Assembly (NCBI GenBank): GCA_023665275.1
Contig: JAMPEF010000001.1
Coordinates: forward strand, 477,841 to 541,840
Source of the DNA: Alistipes senegalensis
Lineage (GTDB): Bacteria > Bacillota > Clostridia > Oscillospirales > Ruminococcaceae
Direction: 5' to 3'
Length of the DNA: 64,000 nt
The notes under the pieces were generated by a model. The model saw only the letters and a list, made by a program, of their open reading frames with translations, ran no database searches and was not told where the DNA came from. Numbering within the stretch: position 1 is the first letter of the stretch; every line of letters begins with the position of its first letter. A program made the position numbers and the translations under genes. This document shows positions 46,438 to 55,056 of this stretch, piece after piece.

Positions 46438-47892
46438 TTACCAGTTTATAATCCAGTTATACATACCTTCATATTGTCTTGCGGAGCTGTTCCATGAATA
46501 ATCAGTAGTCATGCCTCTGTATACCATCTTATCCCACTGGTCACGGTGATTGAAGTAAATATGTTTGGAGTAATTTATTACGCCAAGCATTTCCTCTGCA
46601 TTATAGTTTGCAAACGAAAAGCCTGTACCTGTACCGTCAAATTCATTATATGGCTGTACGGTATCTTTAAGACCACCTGTTTCACGGACAATCGGCACTG
46701 TACCGTATCGGAGTGAGATAAGCTGTGTAAGTCCGCATGGTTCAAAGAGTGATGGCATCAACATAGCATCGGCGGCGGCATAGAGTTTATGTGCGAGCGG
46801 GTCAGAATAGAGTATATTTGCAGAAACTCTGTCAGGATACTTCCACTGATAGTGACGGAACATATCTTCATATCTGTGGTCGCCCGTACCGATTACTACA
46901 AACTGTGTATTTTCGTCACATATACGCTCCATAGTATAGCTTACGAGGTCAAGACCTTTCTGGTCGGTGAGACGTGAAATTATAGCTATCATATATTTGC
47001 TTTCGTCAACAGGTAGCCCCAGTTCCTTTTGAAGTTCAGTCTTGTTTACAGCCTTTCTCTTCCTGAAGTTCTTAGAATGATATTCCTTGTAAATGTTCTT
47101 GTCGTTGTTCGGGTCAAAAACGTTATAGTCAATTCCGTTGACAATACCTCTAAGAGAGGCAGACCTTGCACGAAGTAAACCGTCAAGCTGTTCACCATAA
47201 AATGGATATTTTATTTCCTCCGCATATGTCTCACTTACAGTAGTGATATAATCGGCATATACAAGACCACCCTTTAACATATTGGCATCTTTTTTGAACT
47301 CCAGTTTATCCGGAGTAAACATATACTGCGGAAGCGCCGTGTTATACTTGAAAGTATCAATATTCCATACACCCTGAAATTTCAGGTTATGAATGGTCAT
47401 GATAGTTTTTGTGGAGCTGTAAAAAGGATTTGTTGCAAAAGTAGAATGCATGAACACCGGAATAAGTGAAGCCTGCCAGTCGTGACAGTGAATGATATCC
47501 GGACGGAAACCGATAACCGGAAGAATTGCAAGTACAGCCTTACAGAAGAAAGTGAATCTTTCTATATCCCATTTCAAATCAGCAGAATACGGAGTATCAC
47601 ACTTAAAGTAGTATTCGTTGTCAACGAAATAGAACTTTATGCCGTTGTATTCATACTCCATAATGCCGACGTGGACATTATCTTTACGCATACCGTAATC
47701 CATGTAGAAGTGTGTGACGTATTTAAAATTATCCCTGTATTTAGCAGGAATGCAGGTGTAGTAAGGAAGAATAACCCTCACGTCGAAATCGTTTTTATTG
47801 ATATACTTCGGAAGTGCGCCCGCAACGTCGGCAAGACCACCGGTTTTTATAAACGGTACGCATTCAGAGGCTGCAAATAAAATATTGTTCAA
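46438..47892 (-). CDS. glgA: Glycogen synthase
   Basis: GlgA extends alpha-1,4-glucan chains from ADP-glucose. The KTGGLADVAGALP motif near the N-terminus, HCHDWQASL, IVNGIDYNVFDP and the C-terminal FEPCGLTQLISLRYGTVPIVRETGGLKDTV are the GT5 family signatures. I chose TTG 47892 (MNNILFAASECVPF, 484 residues), with AAAAGGAG 10 bases upstream. A longer in-frame start at 47964 would add 24 atypical residues and cover the promoter. No other glg gene is in the window. Confidence 0.93.
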   Translation of the reverse strand: MNNILFAASECVPFIKTGGLADVAGALPKYINKNDFDVRVILPYYTCIPAKYRDNFKYVTHFYMDYGMRKDNVHVGIMEYEYNGIKFYFVDNEYYFKCDTPYSADLKWDIERFTFFCKAVLAILPVIGFRPDIIHCHDWQASLIPVFMHSTFATNPFYSSTKTIMTIHNLKFQGVWNIDTFKYNTALPQYMFTPDKLEFKKDANMLKGGLVYADYITTVSETYAEEIKYPFYGEQLDGLLRARSASLRGIVNGIDYNVFDPNNDKNIYKEYHSKNFRKRKAVNKTELQKELGLPVDESKYMIAIISRLTDQKGLDLVSYTMERICDENTQFVVIGTGDHRYEDMFRHYQWKYPDRVSANILYSDPLAHKLYAAADAMLMPSLFEPCGLTQLISLRYGTVPIVRETGGLKDTVQPYNEFDGTGTGFSFANYNAEEMLGVINYSKHIYFNHRDQWDKMVYRGMTTDYSWNSSARQYEGMYNWIINW

Positions 47893-47921
47893 TGCAATCA
47901 GACTCCTTTTCAATTGAAAAT

Positions 47922-47948
47922 GCAGAATCAAATTATTAATCATTCTGC
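47922..47948 (-). other. Hairpin in the glgA leader
   Basis: GCAGAAT and ATTCTGC (7 bp) form a stem just downstream of the -10 and upstream of the ribosome binding site of glgA. No T-run follows. A 5' stability or control role is possible. Confidence 0.4.
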
Positions 47949-47955
47949 TTATTTT

Positions 47956-47984
47956 ATTATACACTAAAAATCACCATAAGTCAA
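47956..47984 (-). promoter_or_regulatory. glgA promoter
   Basis: On the minus strand TTGACT (47984-47979) and TATAAT (47961-47956) are 17 bp apart. Confidence 0.78.
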
Positions 47985-48015
47985 TAGATAAAATGTTTAA
48001 TTTCACAAAAAATTT

Positions 48016-48642
48016 TCACTGCCCCGGCATATTTTTTATAAATGGCTTCAAAACCGTAAATATTTCATGGACTTTTTTTCCGTTCTTAAAATGCTGATTA
48101 AACTGATTGGAAATTGCACTTCTTGTCCGGCTTTTCTTTACTGTCGAAATTACAAAATCAATATCAGCCTTATTATTGATAACTTTTGAAACTGCATTTT
48201 TCAGTTCATCCGGACTTTCAGCAGACTGAGCCGTTTTTTCCACAGCTTTAGGCACTACCACCGTGACAGGATTTTTATTGCCGGCAAGACTGCTTATAAT
48301 TTCCACAGATATATTTTTCTTTTTCCAGTACGTACACAAAACCGAAAAGCCGTTGTCTTTTGTTACAATAAAGAATTTATTATCAGATTTGCTTTCATTT
48401 TCTTTTATTACATATCCAAGATATGCCGAAAGCTGAAAATCAAGAGCATTTTTTGTGCCTGTTTCCACTTTATGATACTCCACCTGACATAAAGCGTTCA
48501 TAAGTTTCTTGTGAAGTCCGAAAGTGAGGCTGTCGGAATTATCGCTGTAGAATATAACAACATTGTCAGCCGCTGTAAGACCGCTGAAACCATTCATTCC
48601 GGAAACGTGGACATTTTCATAGTCTATCAGATAATATGCCAT
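48016..48642 (-). CDS. PIN/NYN-like domain protein
   Basis: The 208-residue protein starts YLIDYENVHVSG and contains NALDFQLSAYLGYVI and FFIVTKDNGFSVLC. These place acidic residues (D7, E9, the DF aspartate, TKDNG) like the metal-binding set of PIN/NYN ribonucleases. The C-terminal region (about 125-208) is helical and charged. RNA cleavage is plausible but not proved. AAAGGAATAA precedes ATG 48642, and it follows purL with a hairpin between. Confidence 0.75.
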   Translation of the reverse strand: MAYYLIDYENVHVSGMNGFSGLTAADNVVIFYSDNSDSLTFGLHKKLMNALCQVEYHKVETGTKNALDFQLSAYLGYVIKENESKSDNKFFIVTKDNGFSVLCTYWKKKNISVEIISSLAGNKNPVTVVVPKAVEKTAQSAESPDELKNAVSKVINNKADIDFVISTVKKSRTRSAISNQFNQHFKNGKKVHEIFTVLKPFIKNMPGQ

Positions 48643-48660
48643 AAATTATTCCTTTCGGTA

Positions 48661-48690
48661 AAAGGACGGAAAAAAGCTCCCGTCCTTTTT
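48661..48690. terminator. Inverted repeat between purL and the PIN-like gene
   Basis: AAAGGACGG and CCGTCCTTT form a stem with a purine-rich loop. On the minus strand only TTTT follows, so it may be a weak terminator that lets some transcription continue into the PIN-like gene. Confidence 0.5.
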
Positions 48691-48697
48691 TACAGGT

Positions 48698-51600
48698 TTA
48701 TTTGAAGTATTTTACACCGTTTTCAAAAATTTTCTGGTCTTTGTTTCCGGAAACGTTTTTACATATATAACTTCCCTTACGTTCAGAGTGACCCATTTTT
48801 CCGAAAACACGTCCGTCAGGAGACGTTATACCCTCAATAGCATCAACGGAAGTATTTGGATTATAACGTATATCCATAGTGGGATTACCGTCAATGTCAA
48901 CATACTGTGTAGCAATCTGACCCTCGTTAGCAAGCCGCTGTATAAGTGCCTGTGGTGCGACAAAACGTCCCTCACCGTGTGAAATCGGTACGGTGTGGAT
49001 ATCGCCTATCTCACAACCGTAAAGCCATGGCGATTTATTTGAAACTATACGGGTATTTACCATCATGGACTGGTGACGTGCTATCGTATTAAATGTAAGT
49101 GTCGGTGAATCTTCCATCATGTCGGTTATTTCGCCGAAAGGTACAAGACCAAGTTTTATTAATGCCTGAAATCCGTTGCAGATACCGAGCATAAGACCGT
49201 CACGTTTTTTAAGAAGTTCATGGACAGCATTTTTTATTTTCGGGTTGCGGAAAAATGCTGTAATAAACTTGCCACTTCCCTCCGGTTCGTCACCGCCACT
49301 GAATCCACCAGGAATCATTATTATCTGTGACTGTTTAACAGCCTTTTCAAAGTAATTTATACTGTCTTCAAGGTCAGCAGGTGTGAGATTCTTTATAACT
49401 ACAATTTCAGCTTTTGCGCCGGCTTTTTCAAAAGCACGTGCTGTATCGTATTCACAGTTAGTTCCAGGGAATACGGGTATAAGTACTTTAGGTTCAGGAG
49501 TTTTTATTGATGCGGATTTTCTGCTGTAGCTTTCATATGAATAAGTCTGTGGTGTAGCGTCAGTAGTTCTTATCCTGCACGGGAAAACAGGTTCTAATTT
49601 TCCCTCCCATGCTCTCTGGAGGCTGTCAAGGCTTACGGAGTATTTTTTTGTATAAATCTTGTAATCAGAAATGGTACGTCCTATAACAAATTCATCTGAC
49701 TGTGCATTTCCGAGAACTTCAACAATGAACGCACCATAGCATGACTTATATAATTCAGACGGTGTGAGATGTGCCGAGAACTCAAAGCCTAATCTGTTAC
49801 CAAAACACATTTTAGCAATACCCTCCGCAACACCACCATAGCCGATTGTCCATACAGCGCTTGCACGTCCGGAAGATATAAGGTTTTCCACCTTGTCGAA
49901 TACTTTTTTAAGGCTTGCAAATACCGGAAGTCCGTTTCTGTCGTATTCTGGTACAATCATGATAACATCGTTTCCGACTTCCTTAAATTCAGTGGAAACA
50001 ACTTTATTAGCCTGTGCAGTCGAAACCGCAAACGATACGAGTGTAGGTGGTACGTCGATATTCTCAAAAGTACCCGACATTGAATCTTTGCCACCGATAG
50101 AGCCACAACCCATTTCAAGCTGTGCCTTGAATGCACCAAGCAGTGCAGAGAGAGGTTTTCCCCAACGTTTAGGGTCATTCTGTGTACGTTCAAAATATTC
50201 CTGGAATGTCAGCCAGCAGTGCTTATATGAACCACCTGCACCTACTACCTTTGCAATGGATTCAACGACGGCAAGCATAGCACCATGATACGGGCTTTTT
50301 TCGGAAATATCCGGATTATAACCCCAGCCCATTATTGAACAGGTATTTGTTTCACCCTTGAGTACCGGAATTTTAGCAGCCATAGCCTGTGATGGTGTCA
50401 TCTGATACACACCACCAAATGGCATAAGTACAGTACCAGCACCAATTGTTGAATCAAATTTTTCAACAAGACCTTTTTGTGAGCATACATTGAGATTTGA
50501 AATAACTTCCGACCATGTTTCCGGACTGTCCGTAAAAATTTCGTCGTCAGTGAAAACGGGTTCTTCAATGATAATATCAGTATATTTTGTTGCGCCGTTT
50601 GAGTTAAGGAAATCTCTTGAAAGATTTACGATAGTATTTCCGTTCCAGTTCATTTTCAGACGTGGTTCGTCAACTACATCTGCAACAACAGTAGCCTCAA
50701 GATTTTCTTTTCTTGCTTCCGACATGAATTTTTCCACATCTTCCGGAGCGATTACTACAGCCATTCTCTCCTGTGATTCGCTGATAGCTATTTCCGTACC
50801 GTCAAGACCATCATATTTTTTAGGTACGGCATTGAGATTTATAACAAGTCCGTCTGTAAGTTCGCCGATAGCAACGGAAACACCACCAGCTCCGAAATCG
50901 TTACAACGTTTAATCATTTTCGTTACATCGGGATTTCTGAAAAGTCTTTGTAATTTTCTTTCTTCCGGCGGATTGCCTTTCTGAACTTCCGCACCGCAAT
51001 TTTCAAGCGATTCAAGTGTATGCGATTTTGAAGAACCTGTAGCACCGCCACAGCCGTCACGACCGGTTTTTCCGCCAAGCAGTACGACTATATCACCGGC
51101 GACGGGTCTTTCACGACGGATATTCTCCGCCGGAGCAGCTCCGACTACCGCACCGATTTCCATTCTCTTTGCGACATACCCAGGGTGATATACTTCTGCA
51201 ACGTGTCCGGTGGCAAGTCCTATCTGGTTTCCGTATGAGCTATATCCGTTAGCCGCACCGACGGTTATTTTACGCTGTGGGAGTTTTCCCGCTATAGTAT
51301 CCTCAACGGGTACAAGCGGATTAGCTGCACCAGTCACACGCATAGCCTGATAAACGTATGAACGTCCGGAAAGTGGGTCACGGATAGCACCACCAAGACA
51401 GGTTGCCGCACCACCAAATGGCTCTATTTCTGTGGGGTGGTTGTGGGTTTCGTTCTTAAACATAAGTATCCAGTCTTCCGGCTGACCGTCAACATCAACC
51501 TTGATTTTTACGGAGCAGGCATTTATTTCCTCGCTCTCGTCAAGGTCGTCAAGAAGTCCGTCAGCTTTGAGTTTTCTTGCGGCAATCGTCGCCAAATCCA

Positions 51601-52402
51601 TAAGAGTGACAGGTTTTCCAGTGCGTCCGAGTTCATTGCGGACATCAAGGTATTTATTATAAGTTTCTCTGATATACGGAGTTTCTATGGTTACATTTTC
51701 AACATTCGTCAGGAACGTTGTATGACGGCAGTGGTCTGACCAGTATGTATCAATCATCTTTATTTCAGTGATTGTAGGGTCACGATGTTCATCATTGCGG
51801 AAATACTCCTGACAGAATTTGATATCATCGTAATCCATAGCAAGACCGTAATTTTTAATAAAATCATGCAGACCGTCGGAATCAAGTTCCGTAAAGCCCG
51901 TGAGAGTCTTTACAGTTTCAGGGATTTCATAGTTAGTGTCAAGAGTTTCAGGCTTTTCAAGGGAAGCCTCACGACTTTCGACGGGGTTAATGATATATGA
52001 TTTCAGCTTGTCAAACTCTTCATCGGTTATACTGCCGGAAACGATATATACACGGGCATTTCTTACACGACATCTTTCACCCTGTCTGAGAATCTGTATA
52101 CACTGTTCACAACTGTCGGCACGCTGGTCGAACTGTCCAGGGAGGTATTCAACGGCAAAAATTCTGTCGTCGGTGGTAATTTCGGGGAGTTCGTCATATA
52201 CAACGTCAACAGCCGGTTCTGAAAAGACTGTATTTACAGCGGCTTTAAAATCTGCTTCGCTGAGCTTGTCGGCGTCGTATCTGTTGAGAATGCGCAGACC
52301 GTTTATATTCAGTCTGAGGGCTGTGCGGACGTCGCTGAGTACGGATTGTGCTTCAACAGCAAATTCCGGTTTTTTTTCGGCATAAATTCTGAATACGGAC
52401 AT
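48698..52402 (-). CDS. purL: Phosphoribosylformylglycinamidine synthase, fused long form
   Basis: This enzyme converts FGAR and glutamine to FGAM in purine synthesis. At 1234 residues it combines the ATP-binding synthase domains (TYWSDHCRHTTFLTNVE, MFKNETHNHPTEIEPFGGAATCLGG, CGGATGSSKSH) with a C-terminal class I glutaminase (PVFPGTNCEYDTARAF, IPGGFSGGDEPEGSGKF, LGICNGFQAL with the catalytic Cys). So it needs no separate PurQ or PurS. ATG 52402 follows ATGGAGAT. It lies 51 bp after mtaB and is the only purine gene here. Confidence 0.95.
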   Translation of the reverse strand: MSVFRIYAEKKPEFAVEAQSVLSDVRTALRLNINGLRILNRYDADKLSEADFKAAVNTVFSEPAVDVVYDELPEITTDDRIFAVEYLPGQFDQRADSCEQCIQILRQGERCRVRNARVYIVSGSITDEEFDKLKSYIINPVESREASLEKPETLDTNYEIPETVKTLTGFTELDSDGLHDFIKNYGLAMDYDDIKFCQEYFRNDEHRDPTITEIKMIDTYWSDHCRHTTFLTNVENVTIETPYIRETYNKYLDVRNELGRTGKPVTLMDLATIAARKLKADGLLDDLDESEEINACSVKIKVDVDGQPEDWILMFKNETHNHPTEIEPFGGAATCLGGAIRDPLSGRSYVYQAMRVTGAANPLVPVEDTIAGKLPQRKITVGAANGYSSYGNQIGLATGHVAEVYHPGYVAKRMEIGAVVGAAPAENIRRERPVAGDIVVLLGGKTGRDGCGGATGSSKSHTLESLENCGAEVQKGNPPEERKLQRLFRNPDVTKMIKRCNDFGAGGVSVAIGELTDGLVINLNAVPKKYDGLDGTEIAISESQERMAVVIAPEDVEKFMSEARKENLEATVVADVVDEPRLKMNWNGNTIVNLSRDFLNSNGATKYTDIIIEEPVFTDDEIFTDSPETWSEVISNLNVCSQKGLVEKFDSTIGAGTVLMPFGGVYQMTPSQAMAAKIPVLKGETNTCSIMGWGYNPDISEKSPYHGAMLAVVESIAKVVGAGGSYKHCWLTFQEYFERTQNDPKRWGKPLSALLGAFKAQLEMGCGSIGGKDSMSGTFENIDVPPTLVSFAVSTAQANKVVSTEFKEVGNDVIMIVPEYDRNGLPVFASLKKVFDKVENLISSGRASAVWTIGYGGVAEGIAKMCFGNRLGFEFSAHLTPSELYKSCYGAFIVEVLGNAQSDEFVIGRTISDYKIYTKKYSVSLDSLQRAWEGKLEPVFPCRIRTTDATPQTYSYESYSRKSASIKTPEPKVLIPVFPGTNCEYDTARAFEKAGAKAEIVVIKNLTPADLEDSINYFEKAVKQSQIIMIPGGFSGGDEPEGSGKFITAFFRNPKIKNAVHELLKKRDGLMLGICNGFQALIKLGLVPFGEITDMMEDSPTLTFNTIARHQSMMVNTRIVSNKSPWLYGCEIGDIHTVPISHGEGRFVAPQALIQRLANEGQIATQYVDIDGNPTMDIRYNPNTSVDAIEGITSPDGRVFGKMGHSERKGSYICKNVSGNKDQKIFENGVKYFK

Positions 52403-52453
52403 ATTAAAATCTCCATTTCTAAAATTATTTTCGACCTGTTTTCAGGTCATGAA

Positions 52454-53761
52454 TTATTCACACACGATTCTGCCGGTGCAGAAATCGGAGTGGCTTTCTT
52501 CTATTGTAACATAAAATATCTGATTACGCAAACTTTTTTCAGAATTTTCACGAGGAATTTTTATTAATGTATAATCTGCTGCATATCCTCTGTGGAAATC
52601 TGTGCAGTTTTCACGTTCAAATAAAACTTTTACAGTTTTTCCGACAAGAGACTTCATATATTCTGCCTGTGACTTTTCAGTGATTTTTATCATTTCAGCG
52701 GCACGTGCAGACTTGATATGTTCCGGAATCTGTCCCGACATTCTGTCAGCCGGTGTGCCTTTCCGGCGTGAATACCTGAAAACATGTACCCGACTGAATC
52801 TGATTTTACCCACAAATTCAACTGATTCACTGAAATCCCTGTCTGTTTCGTCCGGAAATCCTACCATAACATCGGTAGTGAATGAACATTCCGGAAAATA
52901 TTTTCTTATTTTCTGGACAAGTTCATAGTATTCACCAGACGTATAATGGCGATTCATAGCTTTTAAAGTCCTGTCACAACCGCTCTGTAATGATAAGTGA
53001 AACTGCGGACAGAGTTCAGGTACAGCAGAAAGACGTTCAAGCAAATCATCAGACATTTTTTCCGGTTCAAGAGAGCCTAAACGGATACGCTCTATGCCCT
53101 CAATAGCGGAACATACTTCCACGGCATCGGCAATGTCAATACCGTATTCCATACCGTAAAATGCAAGGTTTATGCCGGTAAGGACTATTTCTTTTTTACC
53201 GGTACGTGCGGAATTTTCCGCCTCTGCCCTGACAGATTCAAGCGGACGTGAACGACATCGACCACGTGCATACGGAATTATACAGTACGTACAGAATTGA
53301 TTACAACCGTCCTGAATTTTCATGAAAGTACGGGTATTATTTTCAAACGTCGGAAAATCAAGAGTTTCAAATATATCATTTTTTGAATATTTTTCAATAA
53401 AAATTTTCCGTTCACGTTTTTCAAGACATTCAGCGACAAGCCGAACTATTTCGGCACGGTTTTTAGTTCCGGTGACTATATCGACGCCGGAAAGACTTGC
53501 AGCGGATTCAGTGTTAGCCTGTGGATAACAGCCAGTTAAGGCTATCACAGCAGACGGAAATTTTTTCCGCATTTTCCGGAGTGTTGCAATAACATCATTA
53601 TCACCGTATTCCGTGACAGTACATGAATTTATAATTATAACATCTGTACCGTCGGGCTTGACGGAAATTTCATAGCCATTTTTCTGAAAAGCTGTCTTCA
53701 TGCATTCGGTCTCATACTGATTGACTTTACAGCCAAAAGTTATAAAAAATACTTTATACAT
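52454..53761 (-). CDS. mtaB: tRNA t6A37 methylthiotransferase MtaB
   Basis: MtaB adds a methylthio group to t6A at position 37 of ANN-decoding tRNAs. The 435-residue protein has the UPF0004 domain (TFGCKVNQYETECM, INSCTVTEYGDNDV, LTGCYPQ) with three cluster cysteines. The radical-SAM motif CNQFCTYCIIPYARG and a C-terminal TRAM-like region follow. The TFGCKVNQ start separates it from MiaB. ATG 53761 is used; the AAGGTG upstream is a reasonable ribosome binding site. Confidence 0.94.
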   Translation of the reverse strand: MYKVFFITFGCKVNQYETECMKTAFQKNGYEISVKPDGTDVIIINSCTVTEYGDNDVIATLRKMRKKFPSAVIALTGCYPQANTESAASLSGVDIVTGTKNRAEIVRLVAECLEKRERKIFIEKYSKNDIFETLDFPTFENNTRTFMKIQDGCNQFCTYCIIPYARGRCRSRPLESVRAEAENSARTGKKEIVLTGINLAFYGMEYGIDIADAVEVCSAIEGIERIRLGSLEPEKMSDDLLERLSAVPELCPQFHLSLQSGCDRTLKAMNRHYTSGEYYELVQKIRKYFPECSFTTDVMVGFPDETDRDFSESVEFVGKIRFSRVHVFRYSRRKGTPADRMSGQIPEHIKSARAAEMIKITEKSQAEYMKSLVGKTVKVLFERENCTDFHRGYAADYTLIKIPRENSEKSLRNQIFYVTIEESHSDFCTGRIVCE

Positions 53762-53924
53762 ATTTCACCTTATTACCACAAATTATTCTCTAAATCGTCA
53801 TGTTAATACTGCACAAAAACTACCAGTTATTTTTATGCACTATAAATAATTATTCGTTGTGAATAAAAAGAAGTTTACATTTCATATTTAATTACACCAA
53901 ATTGACGAAATTGCATGAATTGGC

Positions 53925-53953
53925 TTGACATTCAGCAAAATTCGTGTTATTAT
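53925..53953 (+). promoter_or_regulatory. Promoter of the HPr-like gene
   Basis: TTGACA (53925-53930) and TATTAT (53948-53953) are 17 bp apart. The leader that follows can form GCGGT/AGCCGC (about 53960-53977) and GTTC/GAAC stems, the latter just before the AGGAGG. Nothing else is seen in the 266 bases between mtaB and this gene. Confidence 0.75.
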
Positions 53954-54027
53954 ATAGGTGCGGTAGGGAAAAGCCGCAAAAAGCAATAAACAATAAAAAA
54001 CGTTCGCTCTGAACAGGAGGCAATTCT

Positions 54028-54258
54028 ATGACAAAGACAAAGATTTTTCTTCAGGCAATCAATGATGTCAAGGAGTTCGTTACAATCGTAATGCGCTATG
54101 AATTTGACATCGACCTTGTTTCCGGCAGATACGCTGTTGACGCAAAGTCAATCATGGGTATCTTCAGCCTTGACCTCTCCAAACCCATCGAACTCGACGC
54201 ACACACCGACGATGCAGAAGATTTCTTCAAGGAAATAGAAAAGTTCATTGTAAAATAA
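54028..54258 (+). CDS. HPr family protein lacking the phospho-histidine
   Basis: The 76-residue protein keeps the HPr regulatory serine region VDAKSIMGIFSLDLS. It has no histidine at all in the N-terminal loop, where HPr carries its PTS phospho-acceptor His15. It therefore cannot be a normal PTS phosphocarrier, and is rather a Crh-like regulator controlled at the serine, which is inference. AGGAGG lies 8 bases before ATG 54028, and it has its own promoter and terminator, so it is monocistronic. Confidence 0.82.
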   Translation: MTKTKIFLQAINDVKEFVTIVMRYEFDIDLVSGRYAVDAKSIMGIFSLDLSKPIELDAHTDDAEDFFKEIEKFIVK

Positions 54259-54285
54259 AAATCCCTTTATACATACACATCATTG

Positions 54286-54314
54286 GGCTCTGTCTGCTGG
54301 CAGAGTCTTTTTTT
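54286..54314 (+). terminator. Terminator of the HPr-like gene
   Basis: GGCTCTG and CAGAGTC pair around an 8-nt loop (54286-54307), followed by seven Ts. Confidence 0.8.
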
Positions 54315-54365
54315 GTATTTTAATAAAAAAAGATGTATATAAATTCTTTTCCGTGTCATAATAGA

Positions 54366-54415
54366 AGCAGACGTTAAGTTCTGCTGACGGCACAGACCGT
54401 CAATGAACGGCGTCG
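54366..54415 (+). other. Structured leader of the DUF378 gene
   Basis: Two adjacent hairpins can form: AGCAG/CTGCT (54367-54385) and GACGG/CCGTC (54386-54401), followed by a GC-rich GGCGTCGC. CATAAT upstream near 54355 may be a -10. The leader is about 80 bases, long for such a small gene, and does not match a riboswitch class I know. Confidence 0.4.
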
Positions 54416-54447
54416 CTAAAAATCCCGAATAAAGAGGTGTTCTCAAT

Positions 54448-54663
54448 ATGTGGGACAAACTGGCACTTATTCTCCTGATAGTCGGGGGAATAAACTGGGG
54501 ACTGGTTGGTATTTTTGAATTTGACCTTGTCGCATGGCTTTTCGGCGGTGCGGGAAGTCTTCTGAGCAGAACGGTATATATACTTGTTGCCATTTCGGCA
54601 GTATGGTGTATATCTCTTCTTTTCCGAAGAGACGAGGCACTTTCATACAACAGCAACCAATAA
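54448..54663 (+). CDS. DUF378 membrane protein
   Basis: The 71-residue protein has two membrane helices and the family signature LLIVGGINWGLVGIF, then FDLVAWLFGG and RTVYILVAISAVW. DUF378 (YuzA-like) proteins are small integral membrane proteins of unknown role. A GAGGTG ribosome binding site precedes ATG 54448. It stands alone between two terminators. Confidence 0.88.
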   Translation: MWDKLALILLIVGGINWGLVGIFEFDLVAWLFGGAGSLLSRTVYILVAISAVWCISLLFRRDEALSYNSNQ

Positions 54664-54674
54664 CCCATTACAAG

Positions 54675-54705
54675 CGCTCCCCTAATGATGCCGTGGGGGC
54701 GTTTT
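54675..54705 (+). terminator. Terminator of the DUF378 gene
   Basis: CGCTCCCC and GGGGGCG form a stem (54675-54701) followed by TTTT. Confidence 0.72.
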
Positions 54706-54712
54706 ACATAGC

Positions 54713-54738
54713 AAAAAGGGAGGTAGAAAATACCTCCC
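54713..54738 (-). terminator. Terminator of the rpsF-ssb-rpsR operon
   Basis: On the minus strand GGGAGGTA and TACCTCCC pair around a 5-nt loop, and TTTTT follows. Confidence 0.85.
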
Positions 54739-54752
54739 GTATTTTTTTATAA

Positions 54753-54995
54753 TCAGTCGCTGATATAAGGGAGAAGAGCTATCTGTCTTGCTCTCTTTAC
54801 GGCTACTGTAAGTTCACGCTGGTGATATGCACAAGTACCAGTTACACGTCTGGGGAGAATCTTAGCTCTCTCAGTCATGCACTTTCTGAGCTTGGCAAGG
54901 TCTTTATAATCAATTCTCTCAATTCTGTCAGCACAGAACATACAAACTTTCTTGCGTGGCTTCTTTGAGGGACGGGAATTTCTTTCCTTTTCCAT
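54753..54995 (-). CDS. rpsR: 30S ribosomal protein S18
   Basis: S18 binds with S6 to the platform of the small ribosomal subunit. The protein has the VCMFCADRI zinc-type pair and the conserved core [43 protein letters not shown] chose ATG 54995 (80 residues); an in-frame TTG two codons upstream is less likely. The AAAGGAG Shine-Dalgarno lies about 35 bases before the ATG, with a hairpin between them, so translation may be structurally controlled. It is last in the rpsF-ssb-rpsR operon. Confidence 0.94.
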   Translation of the reverse strand: MEKERNSRPSKKPRKKVCMFCADRIERIDYKDLAKLRKCMTERAKILPRRVTGTCAYHQRELTVAVKRARQIALLPYISD

Positions 54996-55000
54996 AATCA

Positions 55001-55025
55001 AACTCGCACGTCGTCAAGGACGTGA
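55001..55025 (-). promoter_or_regulatory. Hairpin between Shine-Dalgarno and rpsR start
   Basis: In the mRNA, AAAGGAG is followed by CACGTC-CTTGAC-GACGTG (6-bp stem) and then the rpsR start codon. Folding would bring the distant ribosome binding site closer to the ATG. It could also be a binding site for S18 or S6:S18 feedback, which is inference. Confidence 0.5.
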
Positions 55026-55056
55026 CACACTCCTTTCGTAAATAGTAGTTTTTCAC

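Noticed and set aside
47893..47964. Longer glgA start
   Set aside because: The extension runs through the glgA -10 region and leader hairpin. TTG 47892 has a good ribosome binding site and matches the family N-terminus.
54366..54401. Possible guanidine-II (mini-ykkC) riboswitch before DUF378
   Set aside because: There are two hairpins, but their loops are not the ACGR tetraloops of that class.
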